This document shows, one piece after another, positions 39,359 through 47,749 of a stretch of DNA of 64,000 nt. Position numbers and translations under genes: made by a program. The DNA lies in assembly GCA_949295905.1 (NCBI GenBank), contig CASFNA010000010.1, positions 62,001 to 126,000 on the forward strand, read 5' to 3'. Within the stretch, counting starts at the first letter, position 1. Every line of letters begins with the position of its first letter. The notes beneath the pieces were generated by a model. The model was given only the letters and a program-made list of their open reading frames with translations, was not told the origin of the DNA and made no database searches. This DNA is from an uncultured Prevotellaceae bacterium (GTDB lineage: Bacteria; Bacteroidota; Bacteroidia; Bacteroidales; Bacteroidaceae).

Positions 39359-40402
39359 ATGTCTTCTTATTTTTACGATATTGAGATATGTAATTTCAGG
39401 GGGATAGACCATCTGAAGATAGACGGATTGGCAAGCCTGAATGTTATTGTGGGGGCAAACAATGTCGGTAAAACGTCGATACTTGAAGCCATATTCATGC
39501 TTTCGGGAATGTCCAATCCATGGGTGCCGACACGTGCCAATAATCTAAGGAATGCCCAATTCGCCACGATAGACGGGATGAGGTATATGTTTCATAATCT
39601 TGATTTCGCAAACAAGCCTCTGTTGAAGGCCTCCGTTGAAGGCGGTGTAAGGCGACTGACGTTCGGTGCCGTGTTGGCCAACAGTACGGATTCTTCTTCA
39701 AGTTTGTCGTATGCCCATTCGCTTATAAAGCAGATAGACTTTGATTTCGGCGTTGACGGCGGTGATGATTATCCGTATCATTCGTCATTGTTCATGGGCA
39801 ATGACAACACGATGCAGCAGGCCATCGACAAGGCATATCATGAAAATCTGAATTGTCTGTTCCTTTCAGCAGATAAAGGCGACGGAAACGCAATGGCAAA
39901 TTTTGCAACGCTGGTGAGGCGCAACGGCAAACAACAGGTGATAGACGCGTTGAAGAACTTTGACCCGTCGATAGAGTCGGTAGAGGCTTTGCCTGACGGA
40001 CTATACATCAAGGTCGGAGGGGTACAGGAACTTTTGCCTATAAGCATGGCCGGTGACGGTGTAAGGCGTATGATAAATATCGTTTCCACGATAGCTAATG
40101 AGGACAATAATATGGTGTTGATAGACGAGCTTGACAATGGGCTTCATTATAGTGCGCATGTGAAGATGTGGCGTGCGATACTTGGCTTTACCTTGTCGCA
40201 CAATGTCCAGCTATTCGTAACGACTCATAATCTTGATTGCTTGCAGGGATTGAAAAATGCGATGCAGGAAAACGCGGTGTTTCAAAGTCTTGTCAATGTG
40301 TATGACATTGCCAGAACAAGCAAGAAAGGCTATCAGTCATATAGATATTCATATGATGCTTTGAAGGAGGCTATCGACAAAGAAATAGAAATACGGCGAT
40401 GA
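39359..40402 (+). CDS. OLD-like AAA ATPase of a two-gene putative defence cassette
   Basis: ABC/SMC-type ATPase of 347 residues. Walker A is GANNVGKTS (residues 32-40) just after the typical IEICNFRGIDHL start, a signature-like SMAGDGVRR precedes Walker B MVLIDE (Asp256, Glu257), and TTHNLDCL forms the switch His. This is the AAA_15/AAA_21 fold found in OLD nucleases, PARIS AriA and related systems. It lacks a nuclease domain of its own; the next gene, overlapping by four bases (ATGA), supplies a TOPRIM protein. The region is poorer in G+C than its neighbours, suggesting transfer. The role as sensor/regulator of the TOPRIM effector is inferred from related systems. Confidence 0.85.
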   Translation: MSSYFYDIEICNFRGIDHLKIDGLASLNVIVGANNVGKTSILEAIFMLSGMSNPWVPTRANNLRNAQFATIDGMRYMFHNLDFANKPLLKASVEGGVRRLTFGAVLANSTDSSSSLSYAHSLIKQIDFDFGVDGGDDYPYHSSLFMGNDNTMQQAIDKAYHENLNCLFLSADKGDGNAMANFATLVRRNGKQQVIDALKNFDPSIESVEALPDGLYIKVGGVQELLPISMAGDGVRRMINIVSTIANEDNNMVLIDELDNGLHYSAHVKMWRAILGFTLSHNVQLFVTTHNLDCLQGLKNAMQENAVFQSLVNVYDIARTSKKGYQSYRYSYDALKEAIDKEIEIRR

Positions 40403-41022
40403 GGAATGATTTTAAGGTTTTTGTCGAGGGTCCGGCTGACAAGCGTTTCATAGAGCAGTTGATTGAGCACATATGGTCTGTCGATGTTGTCAATGATTGC
40501 GTAATCAGTACCGGAGGCTATACAAATTTGAGGTCGAAAGATAAAGAGGCCGTTTATGTCAACCTGATGAAAAGGACGTCTGATGACGGCGGAGTTAATC
40601 TTGTTGTGTTTGATGCGGACAACGATTGCAACGCGCGTAGGGAGGAACTCATTGATTGGGGAGAACGTAACAGTGTGGATTTTGAGTTGTTTTTATTGCC
40701 TGACAATATTGGCGGTGGAACGTTGGAAGACTTGTTGGAAAGGATAATAAATCCTGAAAACCAAGCTGTCATGGATTGTTGGAACGGTTATGAAGAGTCT
40801 TTGAAAGATGTCGATTTGCCTTGGAGAAATGGTAAGCCGTTGACAATACCAGCCAAGAAGACAAAGATTTACGCTTATCTGGAAGTCCTTTTGGGTGCTT
40901 CAAAGTCTGAAAAGAAAAAGATAAAGGAACCGAACAGGATATATACAGATGGAAATCATTGGGATTTGGATGCTGCCGCATTGTTCGGTCTGATAGGATT
41001 TTTGAAAAAATATCTTGATTGA
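40399..41022 (+). CDS. DUF3226-type TOPRIM protein, putative effector nuclease
   Basis: A 207-residue protein with TOPRIM motifs: FVEGPADKRF (Glu10) and LVVFDADND (Asp72, Asp74), the metal-binding E and DxD. A conserved-looking LLPDNIGGGTLEDLLE follows, and the C-terminal WDLDAAALFGLIGFLKKYL resembles the DUF3226 end. Its start overlaps the ATPase stop, implying translational coupling and a stoichiometric complex. By analogy with AriB of PARIS and the TOPRIM half of OLD proteins, it could cut nucleic acid when released or activated by the ATPase. That activity is inference; a DNA-repair or topological role is possible. It is AT-rich like its partner. Confidence 0.78.
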   Translation: MRNDFKVFVEGPADKRFIEQLIEHIWSVDVVNDCVISTGGYTNLRSKDKEAVYVNLMKRTSDDGGVNLVVFDADNDCNARREELIDWGERNSVDFELFLLPDNIGGGTLEDLLERIINPENQAVMDCWNGYEESLKDVDLPWRNGKPLTIPAKKTKIYAYLEVLLGASKSEKKKIKEPNRIYTDGNHWDLDAAALFGLIGFLKKYLD

Positions 41023-41093
41023 AATACTTTTATTGCTTAGTTCTTGTTCGGCAATATTGTTTTTAAGAATGTTTTATTGACTGATTATAAGGC

Positions 41094-41627
41094 ATGGATG
41101 ACATTTCTAAGTTGACATATAAAGTTGTGAAGTCGCGGACGGTGCGCTATGTCACGGTGGGAGTATGGGGGCTGCTTGCGGCCGTGTTTGTGCCTGCGTG
41201 GTATATGCTGCTGCGCGAGCCGTTTTACGTTGCGCCTTTTGTCATAATGCTGTTGATTACGGTTTTTGTCGTCGGTTTGCTGCTTTATTTCCATTTGATT
41301 TCGCCGCGTAGCGTGGTGCTGGCGGCAGACGCGCTCGTGCTGCGTCGTGTGCTTGGGTGCAAGACGTTCCGTTATGCCGACATTGCCGAGGCCGGGATGT
41401 TTGCAGGCAGCGGCTCTGACATGTTCCGCTTCTGGGGCAGCGGCGCGTTCTGCGGTTTCATCGGCTGGTTTTCGGGTGGCGGCCTCGGCTCTCATTTCGA
41501 GTACGTAGGGCGTTACTCCGACGCCTTCTACCTGAAGCTGCGCAGTGGCCGCACCTACCTGTTGAGCTGTGACGGCGCGGAGCAGGCGGTCTGCCGCGTG
41601 CGTGAGGGCATGGCAAGATGCGCCTGA
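41094..41627 (+). CDS. Two-helix membrane protein with bacterial PH-like domain, unknown function
   Basis: A 177-residue protein with two transmembrane helices near the N-terminus (TVGVWGLLAAVFVPAWYML and FVIMLLITVFVVGLLLYF) and a cytoplasmic beta-rich part (SVVLAADALVLRRVLGCKTF, then FEYVGRYSDAFYLKLRSG) of the kind seen in bacterial PH-like membrane proteins. It begins 71 bases after the TOPRIM gene, but its base composition returns to that of the host, so I do not count it as part of the cassette. A Gly-rich segment separates the two halves. No function can be assigned. Confidence 0.7.
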   Translation: MDDISKLTYKVVKSRTVRYVTVGVWGLLAAVFVPAWYMLLREPFYVAPFVIMLLITVFVVGLLLYFHLISPRSVVLAADALVLRRVLGCKTFRYADIAEAGMFAGSGSDMFRFWGSGAFCGFIGWFSGGGLGSHFEYVGRYSDAFYLKLRSGRTYLLSCDGAEQAVCRVREGMARCA

Positions 41628-41663
41628 CGGGCATTACTGCGGTTGTAAGTTGTGGCTGATTTG

Positions 41664-41713
41664 AACGGCAAAGGCGGCATGTCAAATTGCGATATGCCGC
41701 CTTTGCCGTTTTT
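41664..41713. terminator. Bidirectional terminator between convergent genes
   Basis: A perfect 17-base stem AACGGCAAAGGCGGCAT with its complement, 13-base loop, flanked by A/T on both sides. It lies between the convergent 41094 gene and radC. Confidence 0.85.
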
Positions 41714-41769
41714 AAATATGGTGTTTGTTGTGGTTGGATGTTTTGTCCGATGCCATTTGTTGTGTGGTG

Positions 41770-42462
41770 TTACAGCCTACCTTCCTCGGAATAGCTGTAA
41801 TACCGGCCGTCGGTGACTATGAGGTGGTCGAGAAAGTGCAGGCGCATCAGTTCGCAGGCTTTCTTCATGCGCTGTGTCAGGCGGTCGTCGTCGCTGCTTG
41901 GCCGGGTGTTGCCGCTTGGGTGGTTGTGGCATAGGGCTACGACGGTGGCGTTGCATAGCAGGGCGTTCTTCACGGCGAGGCGTATGTCTACGGCGGTCTC
42001 GGTGATTCCGCCGTGCGACAACATGACGCCTTTTATCAGCTTGAAGTTCTGGTTCATGAGCAGCACCCACGCCTCTTCTTCGGGCAAGTCCTGCATTTTC
42101 GGTAGCATGTATTCGTATATTGCGGCGGCAGAGTCGAGCTTTTGGCGCTCTTCGGCCTTTTCAGCCTGCCGTCGTTTGCCCAGTTCGCAGGCGGCGATGA
42201 TTGTCACGGCTTTTGCCGGGCCGAGGCCTTTGTAGCGGCCGCCGGCCAGTTCGTCAATGGTTTTCTTGCCCAGCGTGTTGAGGTTGTTGCCGCAGTCGGC
42301 GAGCACGCGCTTCATCAGGTCTACGGCACTTTCGTCCTGCGAGCCGGAGCCTATGAGTATTGCCAGCAGCTCGGCGTTGGTCAGCACCGCCGCGCCGTGC
42401 TTCATCAGTTTTTCGCGTGGGCGGTCTTCCTCCGCCCATTGGTTTATGGAAAGTTTGTTCAT
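41770..42462 (-). CDS. radC: RadC-family JAB-domain protein
   Basis: Protein of the RadC family, named for DNA repair but of unclear role, often linked with recombination. The 230-residue sequence has the N-terminal helix-hairpin-helix part (LTNAELLAILIGSGS, then YKGLGPAKAVTI) and the C-terminal MPN/JAB domain with metal motif ALCHNHPSGNTRPSSDDD. Length is normal. The gene is separated from the upstream GT2 gene by a small family D repeat and may share its transcript. Confidence 0.93.
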   Translation of the reverse strand: MNKLSINQWAEEDRPREKLMKHGAAVLTNAELLAILIGSGSQDESAVDLMKRVLADCGNNLNTLGKKTIDELAGGRYKGLGPAKAVTIIAACELGKRRQAEKAEERQKLDSAAAIYEYMLPKMQDLPEEEAWVLLMNQNFKLIKGVMLSHGGITETAVDIRLAVKNALLCNATVVALCHNHPSGNTRPSSDDDRLTQRMKKACELMRLHFLDHLIVTDGRYYSYSEEGRL

Positions 42463-42470
42463 GGTAGTTT

Positions 42471-42513
42471 AATTGAGAATTTAGAATTGCAGATTCCCAA
42501 CTCTAAATTCTCA
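42471..42513. repeat. Short family D inverted repeat, GAGAATTTAGAATT units
   Basis: AATTGAGAATTTAGAATT faces AACTCTAAATTCTCA. It fills the gap between the GT2 stop and the radC start. Confidence 0.6.
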
Positions 42514-43548
42514 TTTGTAAAACGTTTTCTCAAAAGCGTGGAATTCGTCTTGTCCTTTTACGCAGCGTTTCCACCATGCGTTGATGAAGCCACAGCCGTA
42601 ACCGAAGAGCTGGATGAACGCCGCCGGGACGCTAAGAAGGCCTACCTTGAGGTTTTTGTTGGCGGCGGTGGAGTCGGCGGCGATGAGCAGGCTGTAAAGC
42701 AGTATGGGCAGCCACGGTGCGGCGCACAGCCAGTACCAGCGGTGTATGTCGTCGTATGCCATGAGCACGCGCCCTACGGCCGATGTTAGCACGAGCGCGC
42801 AGACGCCGACGGTGAACACCATGGGCAGCATGTGGACGAGCTTGAGCGACTCGGGGTATTTCTTGTAAAGGTTGATGCGCGCTATGCCGCTGTTGTACAC
42901 CTGGCGGAAGAACTTGCGGAAGTCGGTGCGCCGCTTGTGCCACACCCATGCCTCGGGGAACAGGCGGCAGCGGCATCCGGCCTTGAATATGCGTATGCTG
43001 AAGTCGATGTCTTCGCCGAAGCGCATCTTGGAGAAGCCTCCGAGGCGCAGGTAGACGTCGCGGCGTATGCCCATGTTGTAGGAGCGTGGGTAGAACTTGT
43101 CGAGCTTTTTCTTGCCTCCGCGTATTCCGCCAGTGGTGAAGAAGCTTGTCATGGAGTAGCTTATGGCCTTTTGCGTGTCGGTGAACGAGGCGTGCGCCCG
43201 GTCGGGACCGCCGAAGGCGTCGGCCGGTTCGCGGCCAAGTTCGCTGTCAACGGCCTGAAGATAGCCTTCGGGCAGGACGACATCGGAGTCGAGCACTATC
43301 AGGTATTCGCCCTTCGAGCGTTCCGCGCCGTAGTTGCGGCTCTGCCCCGGGCCGCTGTTCGGTTTGGCGTAGTAGTGCAGGTCGAGCCTGCCGGCGTATT
43401 TTGCGCACACGTCCTTGCACGTCACGGAGCTGCCGTCTTCCACGATTATCACCTCAAAATCTTTGATGGTCTGCGTAGTAAGGCTTGCAAGGAGTTCGTC
43501 TACTTCGTCGGGACGGTTGTATACGGGAACGATGAAAGAGTATCTCAT
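42511..43548 (-). CDS. Family 2 glycosyltransferase with C-terminal membrane helices
   Basis: Inverting sugar transferase of the inner membrane, probably acting in cell-surface polysaccharide or glycolipid synthesis. The GT-A fold starts at once (YSFIVPVYNRPDEVDELL), with VEDGSS, NSGPGQSRNYGAERSKG and the metal-binding LDSDVVLPEGYL. After about residue 235 there are three to four hydrophobic helices (VFTVGVCALVLTSAVGRVLM, WLPILLYSLLIAAD, VGLLSVPAAFIQLFGYG). It has 345 residues. There is no linked glycan-synthesis cluster, so donor and acceptor are unknown. Confidence 0.9.
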   Translation of the reverse strand: MRYSFIVPVYNRPDEVDELLASLTTQTIKDFEVIIVEDGSSVTCKDVCAKYAGRLDLHYYAKPNSGPGQSRNYGAERSKGEYLIVLDSDVVLPEGYLQAVDSELGREPADAFGGPDRAHASFTDTQKAISYSMTSFFTTGGIRGGKKKLDKFYPRSYNMGIRRDVYLRLGGFSKMRFGEDIDFSIRIFKAGCRCRLFPEAWVWHKRRTDFRKFFRQVYNSGIARINLYKKYPESLKLVHMLPMVFTVGVCALVLTSAVGRVLMAYDDIHRWYWLCAAPWLPILLYSLLIAADSTAANKNLKVGLLSVPAAFIQLFGYGCGFINAWWKRCVKGQDEFHAFEKTFYK

Positions 43549-43560
43549 GCTATCAGTAGT

Positions 43561-43732
43561 TTAGGAAGTTAAGGCGTTTGAGGATTTAAAGACACAAGGC
43601 TTGTCTTTAAGTTCCATGTGTTTTGAAGAAATAAAGGGAGACGAAGGAGTTAAAGACGTATGCTTTATTGTCGAGCCTGACCCTGAAAGCTGTTGTCTTT
43701 AACTTCTTTGACTCCCTTTGCTTCTTTTATTC
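43561..43732. repeat. Family D inverted repeat, AAGTTAAAG/CTTTAACTTC units
   Basis: Purine-rich left half (GGAAGTTAAGGCGTTTGAGG, then GGGAGACGAAGGAGTTAAAG) and pyrimidine-rich right half (TGTCTTTAACTTCTTTGACT, then CCCTTTGCTTCTTTT). Probably two nested hairpins between efp and the GT2 gene. Confidence 0.6.
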
Positions 43733-43744
43733 CGATAAAGCCGG

Positions 43745-44311
43745 TTATTCTTTTACGCGGCTGAGGTAGCTGCCGTCGCGTGTGTCAATCTGGATGAGGT
43801 CACCCTCGTTGATGAACAGCGGCACGCGTACCTCGACACCGGTCTCAAGCGTTGCGGGCTTGGTGGCGTTGGTGGCGGTATCGCCTTTCACGCCCGGCTC
43901 GCTGTGGGTTACGCGCAGGTTGGTCTTGACGGGCATCTCGGCGTAGAGAATCGTGCCGTCTGTTGTGTCGGTTACTACTTCCACAACGTCGCCTTCCTTC
44001 ATGTAGTCAACGCCAACGATGCTGTCGCGGCTGATTGGAAGCTGCTCGAATGTCTCCTGGTTCATGAAGATAAGTCCCGTAGGGTCTTCATAGAGATACT
44101 GGTAGGGGCGGTGCTCTATGCGTACGTCCTCGAGTTTGAATCCAATCTGGAATGTGCGCTCAAGCACACGTCCGTCGGTAACGTTCTTCAGCTTGGTGCG
44201 CATCACGGTGTTGCCCTTGCCCGGTTTTACGTGCTGGAAGTCGATGCAAATCCATACTTGGTTGTCCATGCGGATGCATGTACCTTTCTTTATTTCCTGT
44301 GAGTTAATCAT
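43745..44311 (-). CDS. efp: Elongation factor P
   Basis: Relieves ribosome stalling at polyproline stretches. From ATG 44311 (188 residues) the three-domain EF-P is complete: MINSQEIKKGTCIRMDN, the loop VKPGKGNT with Lys32 at the tip (the residue that may be modified), IFMNQETFEQ and the C-terminal VPLFINEGDLIQIDTRDGSY signature. In-frame sequence extending 21 codons upstream is outside the family length and is excluded. A TAACTTTG promoter lies about 120 bases upstream. It is divergent from rpmH. Confidence 0.96.
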   Translation of the reverse strand: MINSQEIKKGTCIRMDNQVWICIDFQHVKPGKGNTVMRTKLKNVTDGRVLERTFQIGFKLEDVRIEHRPYQYLYEDPTGLIFMNQETFEQLPISRDSIVGVDYMKEGDVVEVVTDTTDGTILYAEMPVKTNLRVTHSEPGVKGDTATNATKPATLETGVEVRVPLFINEGDLIQIDTRDGSYLSRVKE

Positions 44312-44432
44312 TTTGTATGTGTAATTAAATGTTGTTGTCTGTTTGCCGGTTGGCGTTACGATACCAACGCGCAAGCCTCCGCTCCGTCCGTTGGCATGGC
44401 CTCGTACGCCTAAAAAGTTGACTTTCAGGCTG

Positions 44433-44440
44433 CAAAGTTA
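44433..44440 (-). promoter_or_regulatory. -7 element of efp
   Basis: TAACTTTG on the minus strand. Confidence 0.6.
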
Positions 44441-44491
44441 CTATTTTTTTAGAAAAAAGCATAAAACAAAGACCTAAAAAACACTTAATCC

Positions 44492-44522
44492 TTGGTTGTT
44501 TGAAAAGAAATGTGTACTTTTG
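44492..44522 (+). promoter_or_regulatory. Promoter of rpmH
   Basis: TTGG near 44492, a 19-20-base spacer and TACTTTTG at 44515-44522. Confidence 0.65.
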
Positions 44523-44568
44523 CAGCCCAAAGTGTGGAAACGAATAACAACAAAATAAAAACAAGAAT

Positions 44569-44724
44569 ATGAAAAGAACATTTCAGCCGCACAACAGGCG
44601 TAGGGTGAACAAGCACGGTTTCCGTGAGAGAATGGCAACGAAAAACGGCCGCCGCGTGCTTGCTGCGCGCCGCGCAAAGGGTCGCAAGAAGCTTACAGTT
44701 TCTGACGAGCACCACGGAAAGTAA
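44569..44724 (+). CDS. rpmH: 50S ribosomal protein L34
   Basis: The smallest large-subunit protein, 51 residues. It begins [20 protein letters not shown] and has the usual very basic [20 protein letters not shown] core, followed by a short C-terminal extension (SDEHHGK) beyond the usual end of about residue 44-46. The start is fixed by the family N-terminus. It is transcribed from its own promoter, divergent from efp, and the next gene has an independent consensus promoter. Confidence 0.96.
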   Translation: MKRTFQPHNRRRVNKHGFRERMATKNGRRVLAARRAKGRKKLTVSDEHHGK

Positions 44725-44776
44725 CCGTCAGCACGTAAGAAATTGAACTGTAAAAAGAAAGAAGTAAAGCGATGTC

Positions 44777-44807
44777 TTTGCTTCTTTCTGTTTTTTTCAT
44801 ACCTTTG
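44777..44807 (+). promoter_or_regulatory. Promoter of the PASTA-rluD-ddl operon
   Basis: TTTG (44777-44780), exactly 19 bases, then TACCTTTG (44800-44807): a textbook Bacteroidetes promoter, 20 bases before the ATG. Confidence 0.8.
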
Positions 44808-44827
44808 CAGGAAAACATACGACAGGA

Positions 44828-45541
44828 ATGAAGACAAAAGATTTCTTCAGAAAAATCTTCAGCTTGAGGCTTTGGCTGAACCTTGCCTCGATGCTGGTTG
44901 TCATCGTCTTGTTGTGTTGGGGCGTGAAGGTCGGTCTTGACATATATACCCACCACGGCGAGGAGATAACCGTGCCCGACGTAAGGCGCAAGTCTTTCGC
45001 CGACGCGGAGCACATCTTGACGGGACAAGGGCTTGGCATCGTGGTGAGTGATACCGGATATGTCAAGACGTTGCCGCCTGACTGCATCCTTGAACAGTCG
45101 CCTGAACCGGGCAAGAAGGTGAAGTCGGGACGCGTGATGTATGTGGTAATCAACTCTTCGCATTCGCCTATGCTCACCATCCCCGACATTATAGACAACT
45201 GCTCTTACCGCGAGGCGCGCGCCAAGTTGATAGCCATGGGCTTCAAGATAGGGCCTACGGAATATATACCGGGTGAAGGAGAGTGGCTGTATGGGCTGAA
45301 GTCGAAGGGAAGGCTGTTGCAGAACGGACAGAAGGTTTCGGTCAATGATGTCATTGTAATGCAGGTGGGTGATGGTATGCGCGACATGAACGACTCCATA
45401 GTGTTTGCCGAACCCGAGTTTTATGATGAGCTCGGAGATTCTGCGACGGCGTTGCCGCCGTCAGACGGAGTGCTTTACACCGGGCCGGAGCAGAACGGCG
45501 ACGTAGACGAGTTCGAGGTTGTTACCGGGCCGGAACAGTAA
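44828..45541 (+). CDS. Membrane-anchored PASTA-domain protein
   Basis: Inner-membrane protein of 237 residues with a short cytoplasmic N-terminus, one transmembrane helix (LASMLVVIVLLCWGVKVGL) and two PASTA domains in the periplasm (ITVPDVRRKSFADAEHIL to about residue 110; LTIPDIIDNCSYREARAKL to about residue 183), then an acidic tail. PASTA domains bind muropeptides or beta-lactam-like ligands in kinases and PBPs; here no kinase or transpeptidase domain is attached. The gene is followed by rluD and ddl, a conserved order in Bacteroidales, so a peptidoglycan-linked role is plausible. Confidence 0.9.
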   Translation: MKTKDFFRKIFSLRLWLNLASMLVVIVLLCWGVKVGLDIYTHHGEEITVPDVRRKSFADAEHILTGQGLGIVVSDTGYVKTLPPDCILEQSPEPGKKVKSGRVMYVVINSSHSPMLTIPDIIDNCSYREARAKLIAMGFKIGPTEYIPGEGEWLYGLKSKGRLLQNGQKVSVNDVIVMQVGDGMRDMNDSIVFAEPEFYDELGDSATALPPSDGVLYTGPEQNGDVDEFEVVTGPEQ

Positions 45542-45576
45542 TCTTTGAGCGTCAGGACTATTTGCATCAATCAGCC

Positions 45577-46632
45577 ATGGCAGAAGATTTTATCGACGAC
45601 ATTGAGTTGGACGACGATGACGGGCAACAGCTGTATGAGCATTTGCGTGTCGTTGTAGACAAGGGACAGGAGCCGTTGCGCATTGACAAGTTCATGCTGA
45701 AGAAACTGCAGCACACCAGCCGCAACCGTATACAGCGTGCGGCCGATGCCGGTTTCGTGCATGTCAACGACCGCCCGGTTAAGAGCAATTACAGGGTGCG
45801 TCCCCTCGACGTGATTACGTTGATGCTTGACAGGCCGCAATATGACAACACCATCGAGCCGGAGGACATTCCGCTTGACATCGTTTACGAGGACCCGGAG
45901 CTTATGGTGATAAACAAGCCTGCCGGACTTGTTGTGCATCCGGGATGCGGTAACTGGCACGGTACGCTCGTGAATGCCGTAGCCTGGCACATGAAAGACG
46001 TGCCTACGTATGACCCCAACGACCCGGAAGTGGGCTTGGTGCACCGCATTGACAAAGATACGAGCGGCCTGTTGGTTGTAGCTAAGACGCCAAATGCAAA
46101 GACAAAGCTCGGCCTGCAATTCTTCAACAAGACCACTCACCGTAGCTATAACGCCCTTGTATGGGGAAATTTCACCGAAGATGAAGGCCGCATTGAGGGC
46201 AATATAGGGCGCGACCCGAGAGAACGCATGCGCATGGCGGTGTTCCCTCCTGATTCAGAAACAGGCAAACCTGCCGTAACTCATTACCGCGTTATAGAGC
46301 GTTTTGGGTATGTCACCCTTGTGGAGTGCATCCTTGAAACGGGACGCACGCATCAGATAAGGGCGCACATGCGGCATATAGGCCATCCGCTCTTTGCCGA
46401 CGAGCGTTACGGAGGTACCGAGATATTGCGCGGCAACCGCACGGGCAGCTACCGCCAGTTCATAGAAAACTGCTTCAAGACATGTCCGCGGCAGGCGCTT
46501 CATGCCAAGACGTTGGGCTTTGTGCATCCGGCTACGGGCCGGCAGATGGATTTCACCTCTCCGCTTCCCGACGACATGGAGCGGCTTATAGACAAGTGGA
46601 GGGTTTATATAAAAGGAAATGAATTTAAATAA
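45577..46632 (+). CDS. rluD: 23S rRNA pseudouridine synthase, RluD type
   Basis: Modifies uridines in helix 69 of 23S rRNA. From ATG 45577 (351 residues) there is an acidic N-terminal leader, an S4 RNA-binding domain (LRIDKFMLKKLQHTSRNRIQ) and the catalytic domain with VINKPAGLVVHPG, VHRIDKDTSGLLVVAK (catalytic Asp) and ETGRTHQIRAHM. A TTG start five codons earlier is possible but less likely. It lies 36 bases after the PASTA gene and ten before ddl, so it is in the same operon. Confidence 0.94.
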   Translation: MAEDFIDDIELDDDDGQQLYEHLRVVVDKGQEPLRIDKFMLKKLQHTSRNRIQRAADAGFVHVNDRPVKSNYRVRPLDVITLMLDRPQYDNTIEPEDIPLDIVYEDPELMVINKPAGLVVHPGCGNWHGTLVNAVAWHMKDVPTYDPNDPEVGLVHRIDKDTSGLLVVAKTPNAKTKLGLQFFNKTTHRSYNALVWGNFTEDEGRIEGNIGRDPRERMRMAVFPPDSETGKPAVTHYRVIERFGYVTLVECILETGRTHQIRAHMRHIGHPLFADERYGGTEILRGNRTGSYRQFIENCFKTCPRQALHAKTLGFVHPATGRQMDFTSPLPDDMERLIDKWRVYIKGNEFK

Positions 46633-46641
46633 GCATACTTT

Positions 46642-47658
46642 ATGAAAAATCTCAAGAGAACCGTTGCCATCGTGTGCGGAGGTAATTCTTCCGAGTATGG
46701 CGTCTCTTTGCGTTCGGCCCAAGGGCTTTATTATTTCTTTGACAAGGAAAGGTACAATGTCTATATCGTCGTTGTGAAGAATCTTGACTGGCACGTGGAA
46801 CTGTCTGACGGCACAACCGCGCCTATTGACCGCAACGACTTTTCGTTCATGGAGAACGGCAAATTAGTGCAATTCGACTACGCTTACATCACAATACACG
46901 GCACGCCGGGCGAGAACGGCATACTTCAAGGTTATTTCGAGCTTGTCCATTTGCCTTACTCTACAAGTGGAGTGCTTGTGGAGGCGTTGACTTTCAACAA
47001 GTTCGTGCTCAACCAATACCTTCGCGGCTACGGTGTCCGCGTGGCCGACAGCCTGCTCATCCGCAAGGGATATGAGGAGATTGTCAGCGACGACGAAATC
47101 GAGGAGCGCATAGGTATGCCGTGTTTCGTCAAGCCTGCGGCCGACGGCAGCAGCTTCGGCGTGTCCAAGGTGAAGAACAAGGACCAGCTTGCCCCGGCCA
47201 TACGCAAGGCCATGCTTGAGAGCGAGGACGTCATGGTGGAGCAGTTTATAGACGGTACGGAGATATCAATCGGCTGTTACAAGACGCACGAAAAGAGCGT
47301 GGTGCTGCCTGCCACGGAAGTTGTTACGCAGCGTGAGTTCTTCGATTATGACGCGAAGTACAACGGACAGGTACAGGAAATCACGCCGGCGCGCCTTTCT
47401 CCTGAAACGACCAAGCGCGTAGAAGAAATCACGAGCCAAATTTATGACATACTGCACTGCAACGGAATTATACGCATTGACTACATCATCAGCCGCGGCA
47501 AGGGCAGCGACGGGCAGGAAGTGGACAAGGTGAACATGATTGAAATCAACACCACTCCCGGCATGACGGCTACGAGCTTCATTCCGCAACAGGTCAAGGC
47601 GGCTGGCCTTAGCATGACCGACGTGCTTACCGACATCGTGGAAAACCAGTTCAGATAA
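46642..47658 (+). CDS. ddl: D-alanine--D-alanine ligase
   Basis: ATP-grasp enzyme making the D-Ala-D-Ala dipeptide for peptidoglycan, the substrate later added by MurF (encoded at 57.9-59.2 kb). The 338-residue protein has the N-terminal IVCGGNSSEYGVSLRSA motif, the ATP-binding CFVKPAADGSSFGVSKV segment, the EQFIDGTEIS lid region and the C-terminal metal site MIEINTTPGMT. Start and length are typical. A hairpin with a T tract after the stop probably ends the PASTA-rluD-ddl transcript. Confidence 0.95.
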   Translation: MKNLKRTVAIVCGGNSSEYGVSLRSAQGLYYFFDKERYNVYIVVVKNLDWHVELSDGTTAPIDRNDFSFMENGKLVQFDYAYITIHGTPGENGILQGYFELVHLPYSTSGVLVEALTFNKFVLNQYLRGYGVRVADSLLIRKGYEEIVSDDEIEERIGMPCFVKPAADGSSFGVSKVKNKDQLAPAIRKAMLESEDVMVEQFIDGTEISIGCYKTHEKSVVLPATEVVTQREFFDYDAKYNGQVQEITPARLSPETTKRVEEITSQIYDILHCNGIIRIDYIISRGKGSDGQEVDKVNMIEINTTPGMTATSFIPQQVKAAGLSMTDVLTDIVENQFR

Positions 47659-47677
47659 ATTTTTATTGAGTTTAAGG

Positions 47678-47718
47678 CGTCAAGGGGATAAGGTTTTTAA
47701 TTATGCCCTTGACGTTTT
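47678..47718 (+). terminator. Probable terminator after ddl
   Basis: CGTCAAGGG and CCCTTGACG form a nine-pair stem, followed by TTTTTA. Confidence 0.75.
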
Positions 47719-47749
47719 TAATTACTTGTAATATTAAATCTTGACATCT

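Noticed and set aside
41094..41627. Third component of the ATPase/TOPRIM cassette
   Set aside because: The gene follows after 71 bases, but its base composition is that of the host and its PH-like membrane type is not a typical defence partner; left as separate.
42142..43572. Long open frames antisense to radC and the GT2 gene
   Set aside because: They are mirror frames caused by GC-rich third positions; the minus-strand frames contain full family motifs.
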